A stretch of 32,608 nt of DNA from Desulfosporosinus sp. I2 (GCF_000960765.1 NZ_JYNH01000041.1:1-32608), one strand, 5' to 3'. Shown: positions 7,604 through 15,799, counted from the stretch's first letter. Made by a program: numbers and translations. The notes: generated from the letters alone by a model not told the origin.

Positions 7604-8545
7604 TTACTCCAGCTTAACTCTAGGGTCAAGGAATGAATATGAAACATCGGTCAATAAATTAATCAATAAAACTAAGGCAGCAAAAAGGAAAACGACGGCT
7701 TGGACAACCGCATAATCTCTGCTAAAAATGGCCTGAACCATTAACGAACCTACGCCGGGAAGGGCAAAAACGGTTTCGATAATCACACTTCCTCCCAACA
7801 TGTATGCCATTTGCATGGCCAATAAGGTTACAGTCGAGATGAGTGCATTTCTGATGACATGACGAGATATAACAGTCCTTTCACTCAAACCTTTGCTGCG
7901 AGCGAAATCCACGTAATCCATGCGCATGACATCCACAACGTTATTGCGTAAGTTTTTTACCAGCAGTGCCGCTGTTAAGAGAGATTGGGTAATTGCAGGG
8001 AGGACAAGACTTCGAAGGTGTTCTGGCCATGTTTCACCCCAGCCGCCCACTGGAAACCAATGGAGTTTTAGCCCAAACCCCAGTAACAATAACATTCCAA
8101 CCCAAAATGCCGGCATACTTAAAGCGACTAGACTACCTGTCCTGATGATTTGATCGGGTAATTTATCTTTATGAAACCCAGCAATATAGCCAAGGGGAAA
8201 ACTTACAATCACCGCGAAGAGAGCAGATAAGAGAGTCAAGCTGAGGGTTACGACCATCCGCTTGCCAAGCAATTGGCTGACAGGCACGACATACAAAATA
8301 GAATTTCCCAGATCTAAGCGTACAAGTGCCTTGAGAAAGAGGAAATATTGCACGTATAAAGGTTTATCAAGACCTAATCGTTTGTTTATTTCCACGATGA
8401 GATCCGGGGTGGCTTTGTCTCCGAGGATCACGGTTGCCGGATCTCCCGGAATTAATCGGATCATGAAAAAAATCAGGATTGTAACAACAATCAGCACAGG
8501 AATAATTTGCAATATGCGTTTTAAAATATAACTCAGTTGTCCCAT
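7604..8545 (-). CDS. Dipeptide/oligopeptide ABC transporter permease, DppB-like
   Basis: A 313-aa integral membrane protein with the DppB N-terminus (YILKRILQIIPVLIVVTILI, then FFMIRLIPGDPATVILG), about six helices, and the EAA coupling loop DYVDFARSKGLSERTVISRH around residue 220. The ATG at 8543-8545 is preferred (AGG eight bases upstream); a GTG nine bases earlier is possible. It appears complete. Its partners are damaged: the DppC/DppF fusion lies 15 bases downstream, and only the last residues of a solute-binding protein remain upstream. Unless another locus supplies partners, it is probably non-functional in transport. Substrate may be a peptide or the N-acyl compound handled by the downstream amidohydrolase. 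Confidence 0.88.
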   Translation of the reverse strand: MGQLSYILKRILQIIPVLIVVTILIFFMIRLIPGDPATVILGDKATPDLIVEINKRLGLDKPLYVQYFLFLKALVRLDLGNSILYVVPVSQLLGKRMVVTLSLTLLSALFAVIVSFPLGYIAGFHKDKLPDQIIRTGSLVALSMPAFWVGMLLLLGFGLKLHWFPVGGWGETWPEHLRSLVLPAITQSLLTAALLVKNLRNNVVDVMRMDYVDFARSKGLSERTVISRHVIRNALISTVTLLAMQMAYMLGGSVIIETVFALPGVGSLMVQAIFSRDYAVVQAVVFLFAALVLLINLLTDVSYSFLDPRVKLE

Positions 8546-8638
8546 TAATTGCACCTGCCTTTTTTCTAAAGCACGCCTCTTGAACTTCCTGAATGAATAG
8601 AGTAGGAGAAGAGGAATATCCCCTCCTCCTAATTAAAC

Positions 8639-8863
8639 CTATTTCTTGTCGAGATTTTCAAACCGATAGTTTCCTAAGGGTGTTTGGACAAATCCTGTAA
8701 TATTTTTATTCATTGCTACAGGGTTCATCGTTAAAACATGCTCTTCTGCCACATCGACACAGGTCTCGCGTTCCCCATTTCTAGCTAAGTAGGCGGCCAA
8801 AACACCACCGATGGCGCCCGTACCGACCACCGTGATCTCCTGTTTCACTAATTTCTCGTTCAT
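8639..8863 (-). pseudogene. Ketopantoate-reductase-like N-terminus fused to a solute-binding-protein C-terminus
   Basis: A 74-codon frame starting at an ATG with GGAGGGG five bases upstream. Residues 1-47 are the Rossmann start of a PanE/ApbA-family reductase (ITVVGTGAIGGVLAAYLARN, then CVDVAEEHVLTMN). The remaining 27 residues (AMNKNITGFVQTPLGNYRFE) look like the extreme C-terminus of a family 5 peptide/nickel solute-binding protein. The place just upstream of dppB is where such a binding protein gene belongs. A deletion of most of both genes, joined near 8722, explains the product. The reductase part is secure; the binding-protein origin of the tail is an inference from pattern and position. 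Confidence 0.65.
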
Positions 8864-8914
8864 CCATTCCCCTCCGTAACTAGACAAATTAGACCTGTCC
8901 CTTAAGCGATCTAT

Positions 8915-9693
8915 TTAGAACATATGATGACCGCCGTCGACACTGATGATTTGACCACTTATATAACTCGCGTAGTCGGAAGCAAAAAACAAGACCGGAT
9001 AAGCAATCTCCTCCGAGGTCCCCAGACGATGAAGAGATATGCCCTCCAATAGCACTTCTTGCTTCCCCTCGCCCATGGCGTTCCACTGTTTTTCTGGGGA
9101 CGAATTGGAACGCACAAAACCCGGCGCTACATTATTAACGGTAATCCCGTAGGCTCCCAGCTCCCTAGCCATTTGTCGAGTGAAGCCAATCTGTCCGGCT
9201 TTAGAGGAGGCATAAGCCTGAATTCCTGTCAGACTAAAACTACGCCCGGCTCCGCTGGAAACATTAACAACCCTACCATAGCGCTGTTCTTTCATAATCG
9301 GGGCTGCTGCCTTAATGGTATAAAAAACTGCTTTAAGATTGACGGCATAAATAGCCTCCCATTCCCCTTCAGTTACTTCTTCAATCGGTTTATTTACCTG
9401 CCCGACGACCCTCCGGCATTGTTAATAAGGACATCGAGCCGACCCTCACCTTGAAAAACTTCCTGCGTTGCAGTTTGAACTTGTTCTTCCGCGGTTATAT
9501 CAACCACTCTTACCTGTACTTGTCCACCCTTGTCGGCTACTTTTTGACCAAGAACCTTAGTCTCTTCAAGTTCATTGGCGATAACATCCCAGCCATAGAC
9601 TTGCGCGCCCCGCCTTGCTAATTCCGAACATATTGCTCGCCCGAAACCATGGGCCGCTCCGGTGACGATACAAACCTTCCCAACAAAATCCAC
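8915..9693 (-). pseudogene. Frameshifted SDR-family dehydrogenase
   Basis: Two overlapping-frame pieces make one short-chain dehydrogenase/reductase of about 259 aa. The first (GTG at 9691-9693, GGAGG nine bases upstream) has the NAD(P) site TGAAHGFG and NNAGG. The second carries the catalytic serine (NVSSGAG) and YASSK, and ends GQIISVDGGHHMF. Between them the frame is lost at 9409-9411, where the coding strand has three G where four restore the sequence VVGQVNKPIEEVTEGEWEAI. A single-base deletion in a G run is the simplest cause. It is FabG-like in length and motifs; substrate unknown. It is the first gene after the sigma54-type promoter. Confidence 0.88.
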
Positions 9694-9779
9694 AATTCAG
9701 AACCTCCTTACAATTCGAGTGATAAAGTTTGTTAAACACTAGGTCAAATATTCGGGAATTGTTGTATATCAGCTAACTA

Positions 9780-9795
9780 TGCAAAACTAATGCCA
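9780..9795 (-). promoter_or_regulatory. Sigma54-type (-24/-12) promoter of the SDR-transport operon
   Basis: The minus strand reads TGGCATTAGTTTTGCA, with GG and GC exactly ten bases apart, matching the consensus TGGCAC-N5-TTGCW at all but one or two positions. It lies about 87 bases before the SDR start codon and directly downstream of a sigma54 activator gene, the expected arrangement. Confidence 0.75.
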
Positions 9796-9847
9796 GGAAT
9801 TTATCACGTTTTAAAATACACCAAGCCCTTTTAACTTGGGAAATTGT

Positions 9848-9880
9848 AAAAAAACAACCAATTTTTATTAATTGGTTGTT
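9848..9880 (-). terminator. Terminator of the sigma54 regulator gene
   Basis: A 10-bp perfect stem (AACAACCAAT paired with ATTGGTTGTT) with an eight-base loop, followed on the minus strand by a run of seven T. The stem touches the stop codon of the regulator. Confidence 0.85.
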
Positions 9881-10880
9881 TAATAGGGTTTAATGGGTTC
9901 TTTTAAGCAACTCTCTTCACTCTTTAGATGCCTTGCCGTAGCTTCCCCTAACTGTGTGAGAGATGAACCACTGCGTCCTCCACGAATCGTCAACAGACCC
10001 CATTGCGCTAACAAATTCATTCGGTGTCTCAATTGTTGTTCGGAGAGGAAAACTCCTCTTCCAACTAGAGCCTCCTGAATTTGTCGCCGACCCGCACGAT
10101 TGTTTGAACATAGATAGGCGTAAGCTAGTAAAACCGCACGACAATCCCCAGAGTATCCTTGCTTTTTGATTTCTTCCAGCACGTCCTCAACCTGCTTATC
10201 CATGTTCAAGTAAATGGTGGTTGGTTTCGCTATAGCAAGTTGATTCGAGAACTCCATGATAGGTAAATGTTGAGGCAGTACTTCGTGAGCTTCGATGTGC
10301 ACAAGATATTCCACCATATTCTCCAGTTCACGTACATTTCCAGGCCACGAATAGGTACGCAAGACCTCCATGGCCGCAGAACTTACACTTAGCTGCCCTT
10401 TCCCATATTTGCTCAGAAAATAGGCAAGCAGGCGATCCAGATCTGCAATTCGTTCTCTTAGAGGTGGGACTCTGATCACTAAGACCTTCAACCTGTAGTA
10501 CAAATCCGCTCTAAATATTCCTTGGCGGATCATCTCTTCAAGATTCCGATTCGTAGCCGCAATGACACGGACATCCACAGGGATCACTTCGTCTCCTCCG
10601 ACACGCATTACTTCACGTTCCTGTAAGACACGTAATAAGCGATTCTGCATGGTTAGGGATGCATCCCCAATTTCATCGAGAAAAATTGTTCCTCCGTGAG
10701 CCTGTTCAAATAATCCAGGAGGGATTCTGGGTCGAATTTCATAGCAAAAAGAGATGATTCGGACAGGATATATCCTTCAAAGTCAAATTGGCTGCCACAA
10801 ACTTCTTCTAATTGGGCCAAGATACTATCCAGTGTGTTCCTCCCTAAGGCAATAATGATAATTCCGTTTATCTTTTCCAT
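9880..10880 (-). pseudogene. Sigma54-dependent activator with an internal deletion
   Basis: The start (10880, MEKINGIIIIALGRNTLDSI and onward to about residue 45) is the N-terminal sensor part of an enhancer-binding protein. Then, in a different frame, comes the second half of the AAA+ domain: PGLFEQAHGGTIFLDEIGDA (Walker B), RADLYYRLKVLVIRVPPLRE (arginine finger region), and SWPGNVRELENMVEY (sensor II). After it is a winged-helix-like C-terminus (LSEQQLRHRMNLLAQWGLLT). Walker A and the GAFTGA sigma54-contact loop are absent, so a deletion removed several hundred bases and shifted the frame near 10720-10760. It lies just upstream of a sigma54-type promoter and would have activated the SDR-transport operon. 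It should now be inactive. Confidence 0.85.
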
Positions 10881-10944
10881 CCTCTAGCCTCCACCAATTA
10901 GCAGTCCGGGTCCATCTGTACAGAACCTACTCTCATAACATAAA

Positions 10945-10988
10945 ATGGGACTCAATAAAACACTCTAAAGTATTTTTTTGAGCCCCAT
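10945..10988 (-). terminator. Probable terminator after pepT
   Basis: ATGGG-A-CTCAA pairs with TTGAG-C-CCCAT with one mismatch and a 22-base loop. It lies 27 bases beyond the pepT stop. The minus strand lacks a clean T-run, so this is moderate. Confidence 0.4.
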
Positions 10989-11014
10989 TGCTCTATAAAT
11001 TGCCTGAAATTTGC

Positions 11015-12286
11015 TTAATTGTATTCGTGTTTATTGCCAGTGTCAATGGAATATCCAGAATACTTTTTAATATACAACTCAATAATCCTCAGGATCACCT
11101 CTACGCCTTTTTCCAAAGCTGAGGTAGGAATAAACTCGTATCTACTGTGACAATTGTGCCCTCCCGCAAAAAAGTTAGGTGTGGGTAAACCCATATAGGA
11201 AAGTCTCGCCCCATCTGTGCCACCCCGAATCGGTTCAATATCCGGAGTTACTCCCACGTCCCACATGGCTTGCCTTGCTATGTCTACCATATACATAAAT
11301 GGCTCAATCTTTTCCCTCATGTTTTTGTACTGATCTGTCAGTTCAATCGTAAAAATAGCGGCACCGTATTTCTGGTTAAGCCCTTCAATGAGGCTAAGCA
11401 TTGTTTCTTTGCGTTTAGCAAACGATTCGCGGTCAAAATCTCGAATGATATATAGAAGGACAGTTTCTTCAACATTGCCAAGAATACCATTCAAGTGGTA
11501 AAACCCTTCGTAGCCGCTCGTATTGGCCGGAGTTTCTTGAGGAGGAAAAAGGGAGATAAATTCACTTGCTAACAACATTGAGTTAATCATTTTTCCTTTA
11601 GATCGTCCAGGATGAACATTTCTTCCATGAATCGTCACAACTGCTTTGGCTGCGTTAAAGTTCTCAAATTCCAATTCGCCCAGTGGGCCTCCATCCACAG
11701 TATACGCAAGATCTGCCCCAAATCCTTCCACATCGAAGTGGTCTGCTCCTCGGCCAATCTCTTCATCTGGTGTAAAACCGATGCAAATCTTACCGTGCGG
11801 AATTTCCGGGTGTGAAGTAAGATGCTCCAGCGCAGCCATGATTTCTGCAACACCAGCTTTATCGTCGGCACCCAATAAGGTCGTACCATCCGTTGTAATA
11901 AGGCTCTTCCCAATATATTGTTCGAGTTCCGGAAAATCCTCAAAGTTAAGTACAATATTTTGTTCTTCATTTAAGAGAATGTTTCCGCCAGAATAGTTCT
12001 CGATCAGCCTGGGATTCACGTCCCGTCCGGATATGTCTGGACTTGTATCTAAATGGGCGATAAAGCCAAGTGCGGGAACAGCGTTTTCCAGATTTGACGG
12101 TAGAGTGGCATAGATATGACCATATTGATCAAGGGATACATCCTTTAAGCCGAGTTCCTTCAATTCTTCGACTAAATCCCTGGCCAAGACCAGTTGGCAA
12201 GAGGTACTTGGTGTAGATGTCGATTCTCCATCCGATTGAGTGTCGTATTTTACATATCTTAAGAAACGATTGATGACGCTTGTCAT
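11015..12286 (-). CDS. pepT: Peptidase T (tripeptide aminopeptidase)
   Basis: A 423-aa M20B zinc peptidase that removes the N-terminal residue from tripeptides in the cytoplasm. Di-zinc ligands and catalytic residues are visible: H78 and D80 (GFIAHLDTSPD), bridging D141 (LLGADDKAGVAEIM), catalytic E175 and ligand E176 (FTPDEEIGRGADHF), D198 (YTVDGGPLGE) and a late histidine in GGHNCHSRYEF. The lid/dimerisation domain lies between about 205 and 315. The ATG has GGAGG upstream. Length is normal (about 410 aa in PepT). It sits between the dead regulator and a gene-poor stretch and appears intact and independently transcribed. Confidence 0.95.
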   Translation of the reverse strand: MTSVINRFLRYVKYDTQSDGESTSTPSTSCQLVLARDLVEELKELGLKDVSLDQYGHIYATLPSNLENAVPALGFIAHLDTSPDISGRDVNPRLIENYSGGNILLNEEQNIVLNFEDFPELEQYIGKSLITTDGTTLLGADDKAGVAEIMAALEHLTSHPEIPHGKICIGFTPDEEIGRGADHFDVEGFGADLAYTVDGGPLGELEFENFNAAKAVVTIHGRNVHPGRSKGKMINSMLLASEFISLFPPQETPANTSGYEGFYHLNGILGNVEETVLLYIIRDFDRESFAKRKETMLSLIEGLNQKYGAAIFTIELTDQYKNMREKIEPFMYMVDIARQAMWDVGVTPDIEPIRGGTDGARLSYMGLPTPNFFAGGHNCHSRYEFIPTSALEKGVEVILRIIELYIKKYSGYSIDTGNKHEYN

Positions 12287-12578
12287 GGATGAAACCCTCC
12301 TGGATTAAATTAGTTCTGTGTGGTAAGTTGACAAAATAATTAGCAATCTGTAATCCTAGAATAATGCAGTGATGCAATCGAAATTACCTCTTTAGAACGA
12401 ATTATATAATACTTTTCTGCATTTCGCTTTATTTTACCAAAAACATACTTGATGCAGAAATTCTTCTCTTTTTAGGCGGGTATAATATATGAAGCACGTT
12501 GATTGTTCCACTCAACGTGCTTCATGTATTATGTTTAGGATACTGTATCATGTCAATCGACTATTTCATTGACCACCC
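12287..12578. other. Gene-free region upstream of pepT
   Basis: No gene is seen. The pepT promoter should lie near 12300-12420 but I could not choose convincing boxes. The main structure is the long inverted repeat at 12482-12532. The region ends where the partial Uma2 copy begins at 12579. Confidence 0.4.
12482..12532. repeat. Long inverted repeat, 21-bp arms with one mismatch
   Basis: The arms 12482-12502 and 12512-12532 pair (core ATGAAGCACGTTGA) around a nine-base loop. A TATAAT sits at the left edge. There is no T-run on either side, so this is not a typical terminator. It could be a small palindromic repeat element or a bidirectional operator. Confidence 0.75.
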
Positions 12579-12724
12579 TGAAGCTCACTAGATATGCTTT
12601 GATGTTGCCATTTTGGAGCAGACTGCATATAAGGCACTCCATCAATTATTTCCCATCGTTCATTTTCCGGCCAAGTTATATAATCAGCGTAGGTATGTTT
12701 TTTATTTTCTTCTGGTAAGGACAT
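12579..12724 (-). pseudogene. Truncated copy of the Uma2 gene, N-terminus only
   Basis: This repeats the first 48 codons of the Uma2 gene at 26996-27586 without a visible nucleotide difference across the coding part (N-terminal residues include ENKKHTYADYITWPENERWE). At 12579 the identity stops abruptly, and the frame runs into a stop after three unrelated residues (GGQ). The catalytic part is absent. The upstream copy of the promoter region is retained to 12885, with scattered changes. Confidence 0.9.
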
Positions 12725-12885
12725 CACATGATCCGCCCTTTCTTAATTTTCGATATAATCATGGCCTTCCTTTGATCGCCAAACCATTTCCCATATTATA
12801 ACATATCTTTGATTATTTTTTCCTCAGTTCAATAAATCTTGCTATTGACAAGTTCTCTATGAATATCCCATCATCCGCTATAGAA
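12579..12885. repeat. Direct repeat with 27441-27749 (about 307 bp)
   Basis: This segment and 27441-27749 align over their full length in the same orientation. They are essentially identical over the coding part and show roughly a dozen substitutions and small indels in the upstream part (for example GATCGCC against AAGTACC). The two copies lie 14.9 kb apart, so recombination between them could delete the intervening DNA. Confidence 0.9.
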
Positions 12886-12954
12886 TTGCCAACTCGAGTC
12901 TTTTCAATCAATCTTTTCTCCGCGTTACGGTACGATACCGGTGGAACTGTTGAA

Positions 12955-13206
12955 CTATCCTTTTAAAGAATTTTCTATTGCTAAAGCCAGTTGGTCTGGA
13001 CAGGATGTTCCCTTCTGACACTTGATTCCTTTTAATCGTTTCACGACATCTACTGCATCCATTCCTTCCACAAGTCTCGATACGCCCTGAGCATTTCCAG
13101 GACAGCCCTTTACAAACTCTACATTCTTAAGCTTGCCATCAATGATATAAAAGCTAATTTCCTTTGAACATACTCCTACGGGAATATGTTTAATTATATT
13201 ACCCAT
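12955..13206 (-). CDS. TSCPD-domain protein (TIGR03905-like)
   Basis: An 83-aa protein with four spaced cysteines (GVCSKE, GCPGN, GIKCQKGTSCPDQLA) and the TSCPD signature near the C-terminus. The C-terminal tail of B12-dependent ribonucleotide reductases has a similar cysteine-rich motif; the stand-alone family is of unknown function and probably binds metal. The ATG has GGGG upstream. It is preceded by a hairpin with a T-run (13239-13286), either an upstream terminator or an attenuator for this gene. It stands alone on the minus strand. Confidence 0.8.
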   Translation of the reverse strand: MGNIIKHIPVGVCSKEISFYIIDGKLKNVEFVKGCPGNAQGVSRLVEGMDAVDVVKRLKGIKCQKGTSCPDQLALAIENSLKG

Positions 13207-13238
13207 CTAAATAAACCCCTTTTTCAATAGTTAGAAAT

Positions 13239-13286
13239 AAAAAAGCTCCTTGCTATTGCACTCCTCTCGCATTCCAATGAGCAAGC
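13239..13286 (-). terminator. Hairpin with T-run upstream of the TSCPD gene
   Basis: On the minus strand GCTTGCTCATTG pairs imperfectly with CAATAGCAAGGAGC and is followed by six T residues. It could end transcription from the recD2 remnant or act as a leader attenuator of the gene starting at 13206. Confidence 0.55.
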
Positions 13287-13510
13287 TAACAATTTGCTTT
13301 CCATTATACTGGGTATTTAAAGAGAATCCAAATTTGACATAAAACTTCTTTAGATCTTTAATGGAAGCTATTCAAAAGCAACTCCTTGCCAACGAAGGTA
13401 TCCGTTTAAAGGAAAATGGGTTCTTCATCACGAACCCCGGCAACGGCTCTCCTTTTGAGCTTAGCGCCAACTGGTAAAAATTTACTTATCTGAAGGTATT
13501 ACTTACAATA
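13287..13510. other. Spacer with a small plus-strand open frame
   Basis: A 38-codon plus-strand frame at 13361-13477 (inner part FFITNPGNGSPFELSANW) has protein-like composition but no ribosome binding site and no family I recognise. It may be the tail of a lost gene. Nothing else is visible. Confidence 0.25.
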
Positions 13511-14024
13511 TTAGTAATACTTTTTAGGAATCGCCTTCATTCGGTTGGCGATGCCCAGTTCGCTGTGGTAAAAGGGCAGCAGAAAGATAGCATCCTCACC
13601 ATCGGGCATGACGGCCTTTTCCTCGATCATCCGATCCAGCATTGAGTCAACCCGTGATTTCTCAATCTCAAGGATTTTTTCCGACTCTTCCAGAAGCTGT
13701 TCCCGGGTGCCATAACAGTGTCCATCGTTGGAAAGTTCGTTAAGGACATACACAATCCAGTCCGCTACCCAAGTATTTTTGAATACCTGTAACCGTGGCC
13801 GGCAAGGTTTCTCTATAATCCTGCGCCGCAAACTGCTTGCCGAACTTGCTGTCCATCTTCCATTCCCCTTTAATTCGAATGATGGATCCAACATTTACCG
13901 CGGCCAAGCTTCCCACAACTGTTACCAGGTCCGTAAACCCCTTGGTTTTTATCTTGATGACACTAAAGCCATTCTCTGCATTTTCGAAGGTAATTCTCTC
14001 GACAACTCCGCTTAGGTATTCCAT
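13511..14024 (-). pseudogene. recD2: Gutted recD2 (SF1B helicase) remnant
   Basis: From an ATG at 14022-14024 (GGCGGGG upstream) the frame encodes the N-terminal OB-like domain of RecD2 (MEYLSGVVERITFENAENGF, then DYRETLPATVTGIQKYLGSG). Near 13757 it jumps to another frame that encodes a later piece (VYVLNELSNDGHCYGTREQL, then FLLPFYHSELGIANRMKAI). It then stops after PKKYY. The helix-hairpin-helix repeats between the two pieces and the entire ATPase motor (normal length about 740 aa) are missing. Two separate deletions, one with a frameshift, explain this. Whether a full recD2 exists elsewhere cannot be told from this window. Confidence 0.82.
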
Positions 14025-14073
14025 TTTTTTGCCCCGCCTATCATCGGGAAATCCAAGGGTAGACAATTAATTA

Positions 14074-14096
14074 GAGAGGGGGATGGTTCCCCTCTC
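14074..14096. terminator. GC-rich hairpin between isp and the recD2 remnant
   Basis: GAGAGGGG pairs with CCCCTCTC around seven bases. It lies about 50 bases after the protease stop on the minus strand. It has only a weak AT tract after it. Confidence 0.45.
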
Positions 14097-14148
14097 ACCT
14101 CACTCCGTAAAGTTAAAGGAGTAGTTATTAAACCATAATTGGACCTTT

Positions 14149-15111
14149 TTAGTCTTTTGCTAAATCTAACAAACCATTTCCTTCCAAGCATTTTGGATTA
14201 CCAAGTGCATTTGTTCTCTTCATTAATTGAGCATAAATTTCATTTTCCGATAATGTTCTTTCGAATTCTTTTTCACATTGTTTAATAATTAATGCAGATC
14301 CTCCCGAAACGTGTGGAGTTGCCATTGAAGTTCCTCTCAATGTTGCATATCCTCCACCTATATAAGTTGACAAAATTCCATCTCCTGGTGCAACCAAATC
14401 TACATTCTTATTTGAATTACTGAAACAAGCTATTTTTTTATTTAAATCAACTGCACCAACTTCTACAACTTCTTGATATGCTCCTGGATAATCTAATTCA
14501 TCTGTTTGGGGGCTACAATCTCCACCATTACCAGCTGCACAAACGACTAATATACCGTTATTCACTGCATTTTTTACAGCCTGGTGTAGTTCTGGAACAT
14601 CTTGAGGTCCTCCTAAAGACATTGAGATTACTCGTGCTTTTTCTCCACCGGGACCTCTCCAGTTTACCGCATAATTAATCCCATTAATAATCCACTCATA
14701 TGCCCCCGATCCATTACCTGCAAGAACTTTTATAATGAGTAGCTTAGCTAATGGTGCCACTCCTAAAACCCCTATATTGTTTTCTGATGCCGCAATTGTA
14801 CCTGCTACATGAGTACCATGCCCCACATTATCAGAAAAGTTATTAGGATCACTATTATAATCTGTAGTAAAATTGCGTCCGCCAATAATACGATCTTTTA
14901 AATCTACATGATCGGTTTGGCATCCTGTATCTAATACAGCAACTACAATGTCCTTACCCTTTTCACTCTTATCCCATGCTGTTGGGGCGTTAACAAGTTT
15001 CACACCGGCAGGTATTTCAGTAAAAGTAACCTCGCAAGCAATCGATAATACTTCATAAGGAATTAATTTTACTTCATTATTGTTTGATTCTTTTAAATAG
15101 TTATGACTCAT
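14149..15111 (-). CDS. Intracellular subtilisin-like serine protease (S8 family)
   Basis: A 320-aa protease with the full catalytic triad: D61 (VAVLDTGCQTDH), H98 (NVGHGTHVAGT) and S262 (RGTSMATPHVSG), with the oxyanion asparagine N195 (CAAGNGG). There is no signal peptide. The short N-terminal extension has the KLIPYEV segment (residues 15-21), matching the LIPY/F motif by which intracellular subtilisin precursors block their own active site until processed. Length matches Bacillus IspA (about 320 aa). It should degrade cytoplasmic proteins in stationary phase or sporulation. Codon use is more AT-rich than the SDR-transport operon genes. Confidence 0.93.
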   Translation of the reverse strand: MSHNYLKESNNNEVKLIPYEVLSIACEVTFTEIPAGVKLVNAPTAWDKSEKGKDIVVAVLDTGCQTDHVDLKDRIIGGRNFTTDYNSDPNNFSDNVGHGTHVAGTIAASENNIGVLGVAPLAKLLIIKVLAGNGSGAYEWIINGINYAVNWRGPGGEKARVISMSLGGPQDVPELHQAVKNAVNNGILVVCAAGNGGDCSPQTDELDYPGAYQEVVEVGAVDLNKKIACFSNSNKNVDLVAPGDGILSTYIGGGYATLRGTSMATPHVSGGSALIIKQCEKEFERTLSENEIYAQLMKRTNALGNPKCLEGNGLLDLAKD

Positions 15112-15263
15112 CTTTCTTCACCTCAAAATCATTTTATTTAAAAACTCCTGAACTAAATAGTAGCGTTCCGCATCGACTTATTCTTGGCAATCCACAGCCA
15201 ATTTAGAGAGTGCATATCTACTTTGGCTAGACTTCCGATAACGAATTGTAATGCCCCCGTTTG

Positions 15264-15509
15264 TCAAAGGCCAACGTCGAATGCTTCATCATTCCTGTGC
15301 TTTTGACGGCAGTCAGTTTCAGACCCCAGGTAGATAAGATCTAGGGTGACTCCATAAAGATTAATAAGTTTCGATAATAAATTATAATCTATCTGACCAG
15401 AATCAATCTCCAATTCATTTATCGTCTCAGTTGATACTCCACAATATCTGGCAACCTCATCTTCCGTATACCCGCAGGAAACTCTAACAGCGCGCATGGT
15501 AAATTGCAT
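15264..15509 (-). CDS. XRE-family HTH regulator
   Basis: An 81-aa protein with a central helix-turn-helix (GYTEDEVARYCGVSTETINE, about residues 11-30) followed by a helical segment ending in LYGVTLDLIYLG. The ATG at 15507-15509 is chosen because GAGGGGATG lies upstream; a longer frame to 15560 has no such site. The C-terminal 17 residues are polar and unstructured. Upstream near 15570-15655 the words TATACCAATTCGATTGTC and GACAATCGGTATA form imperfect inverted copies that could be its operators. The target is unknown. Confidence 0.75.
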   Translation of the reverse strand: MQFTMRAVRVSCGYTEDEVARYCGVSTETINELEIDSGQIDYNLLSKLINLYGVTLDLIYLGSETDCRQKHRNDEAFDVGL

Positions 15510-15754
15510 AATTTCATCCCCTCGCTCGTACCAGTAGGACTTTAGTCCCAAATTGTGCAATTCATTCGGACAATTCCAGCATATACCAATTCGATTGTCG
15601 AAATCGTTAAAACATTGTAAACTAAAAACTAATTATTTTTTGGACAATCGGTATAGTAGCACTAATGTGTACTAGCAGGAATTTCGCCTAATAAATGATT
15701 TCCACGAGTGATGGGAATTGAATCTCATGACTATTACTATTATTATTTTTAATT

Positions 15755-15784
15755 TTGTAATACCAATAAAAAAGGCAACATAAT
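15755..15784 (+). promoter_or_regulatory. Predicted promoter of the antisense RNA
   Basis: TTGTAA (15755-15760) and CATAAT (15779-15784) are 18 bases apart on the plus strand. Transcription would start near 15791 and reach the plus-strand terminator at 15861-15890. Confidence 0.5.
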
Positions 15785-15799
15785 TTTGATATTGCAAGC

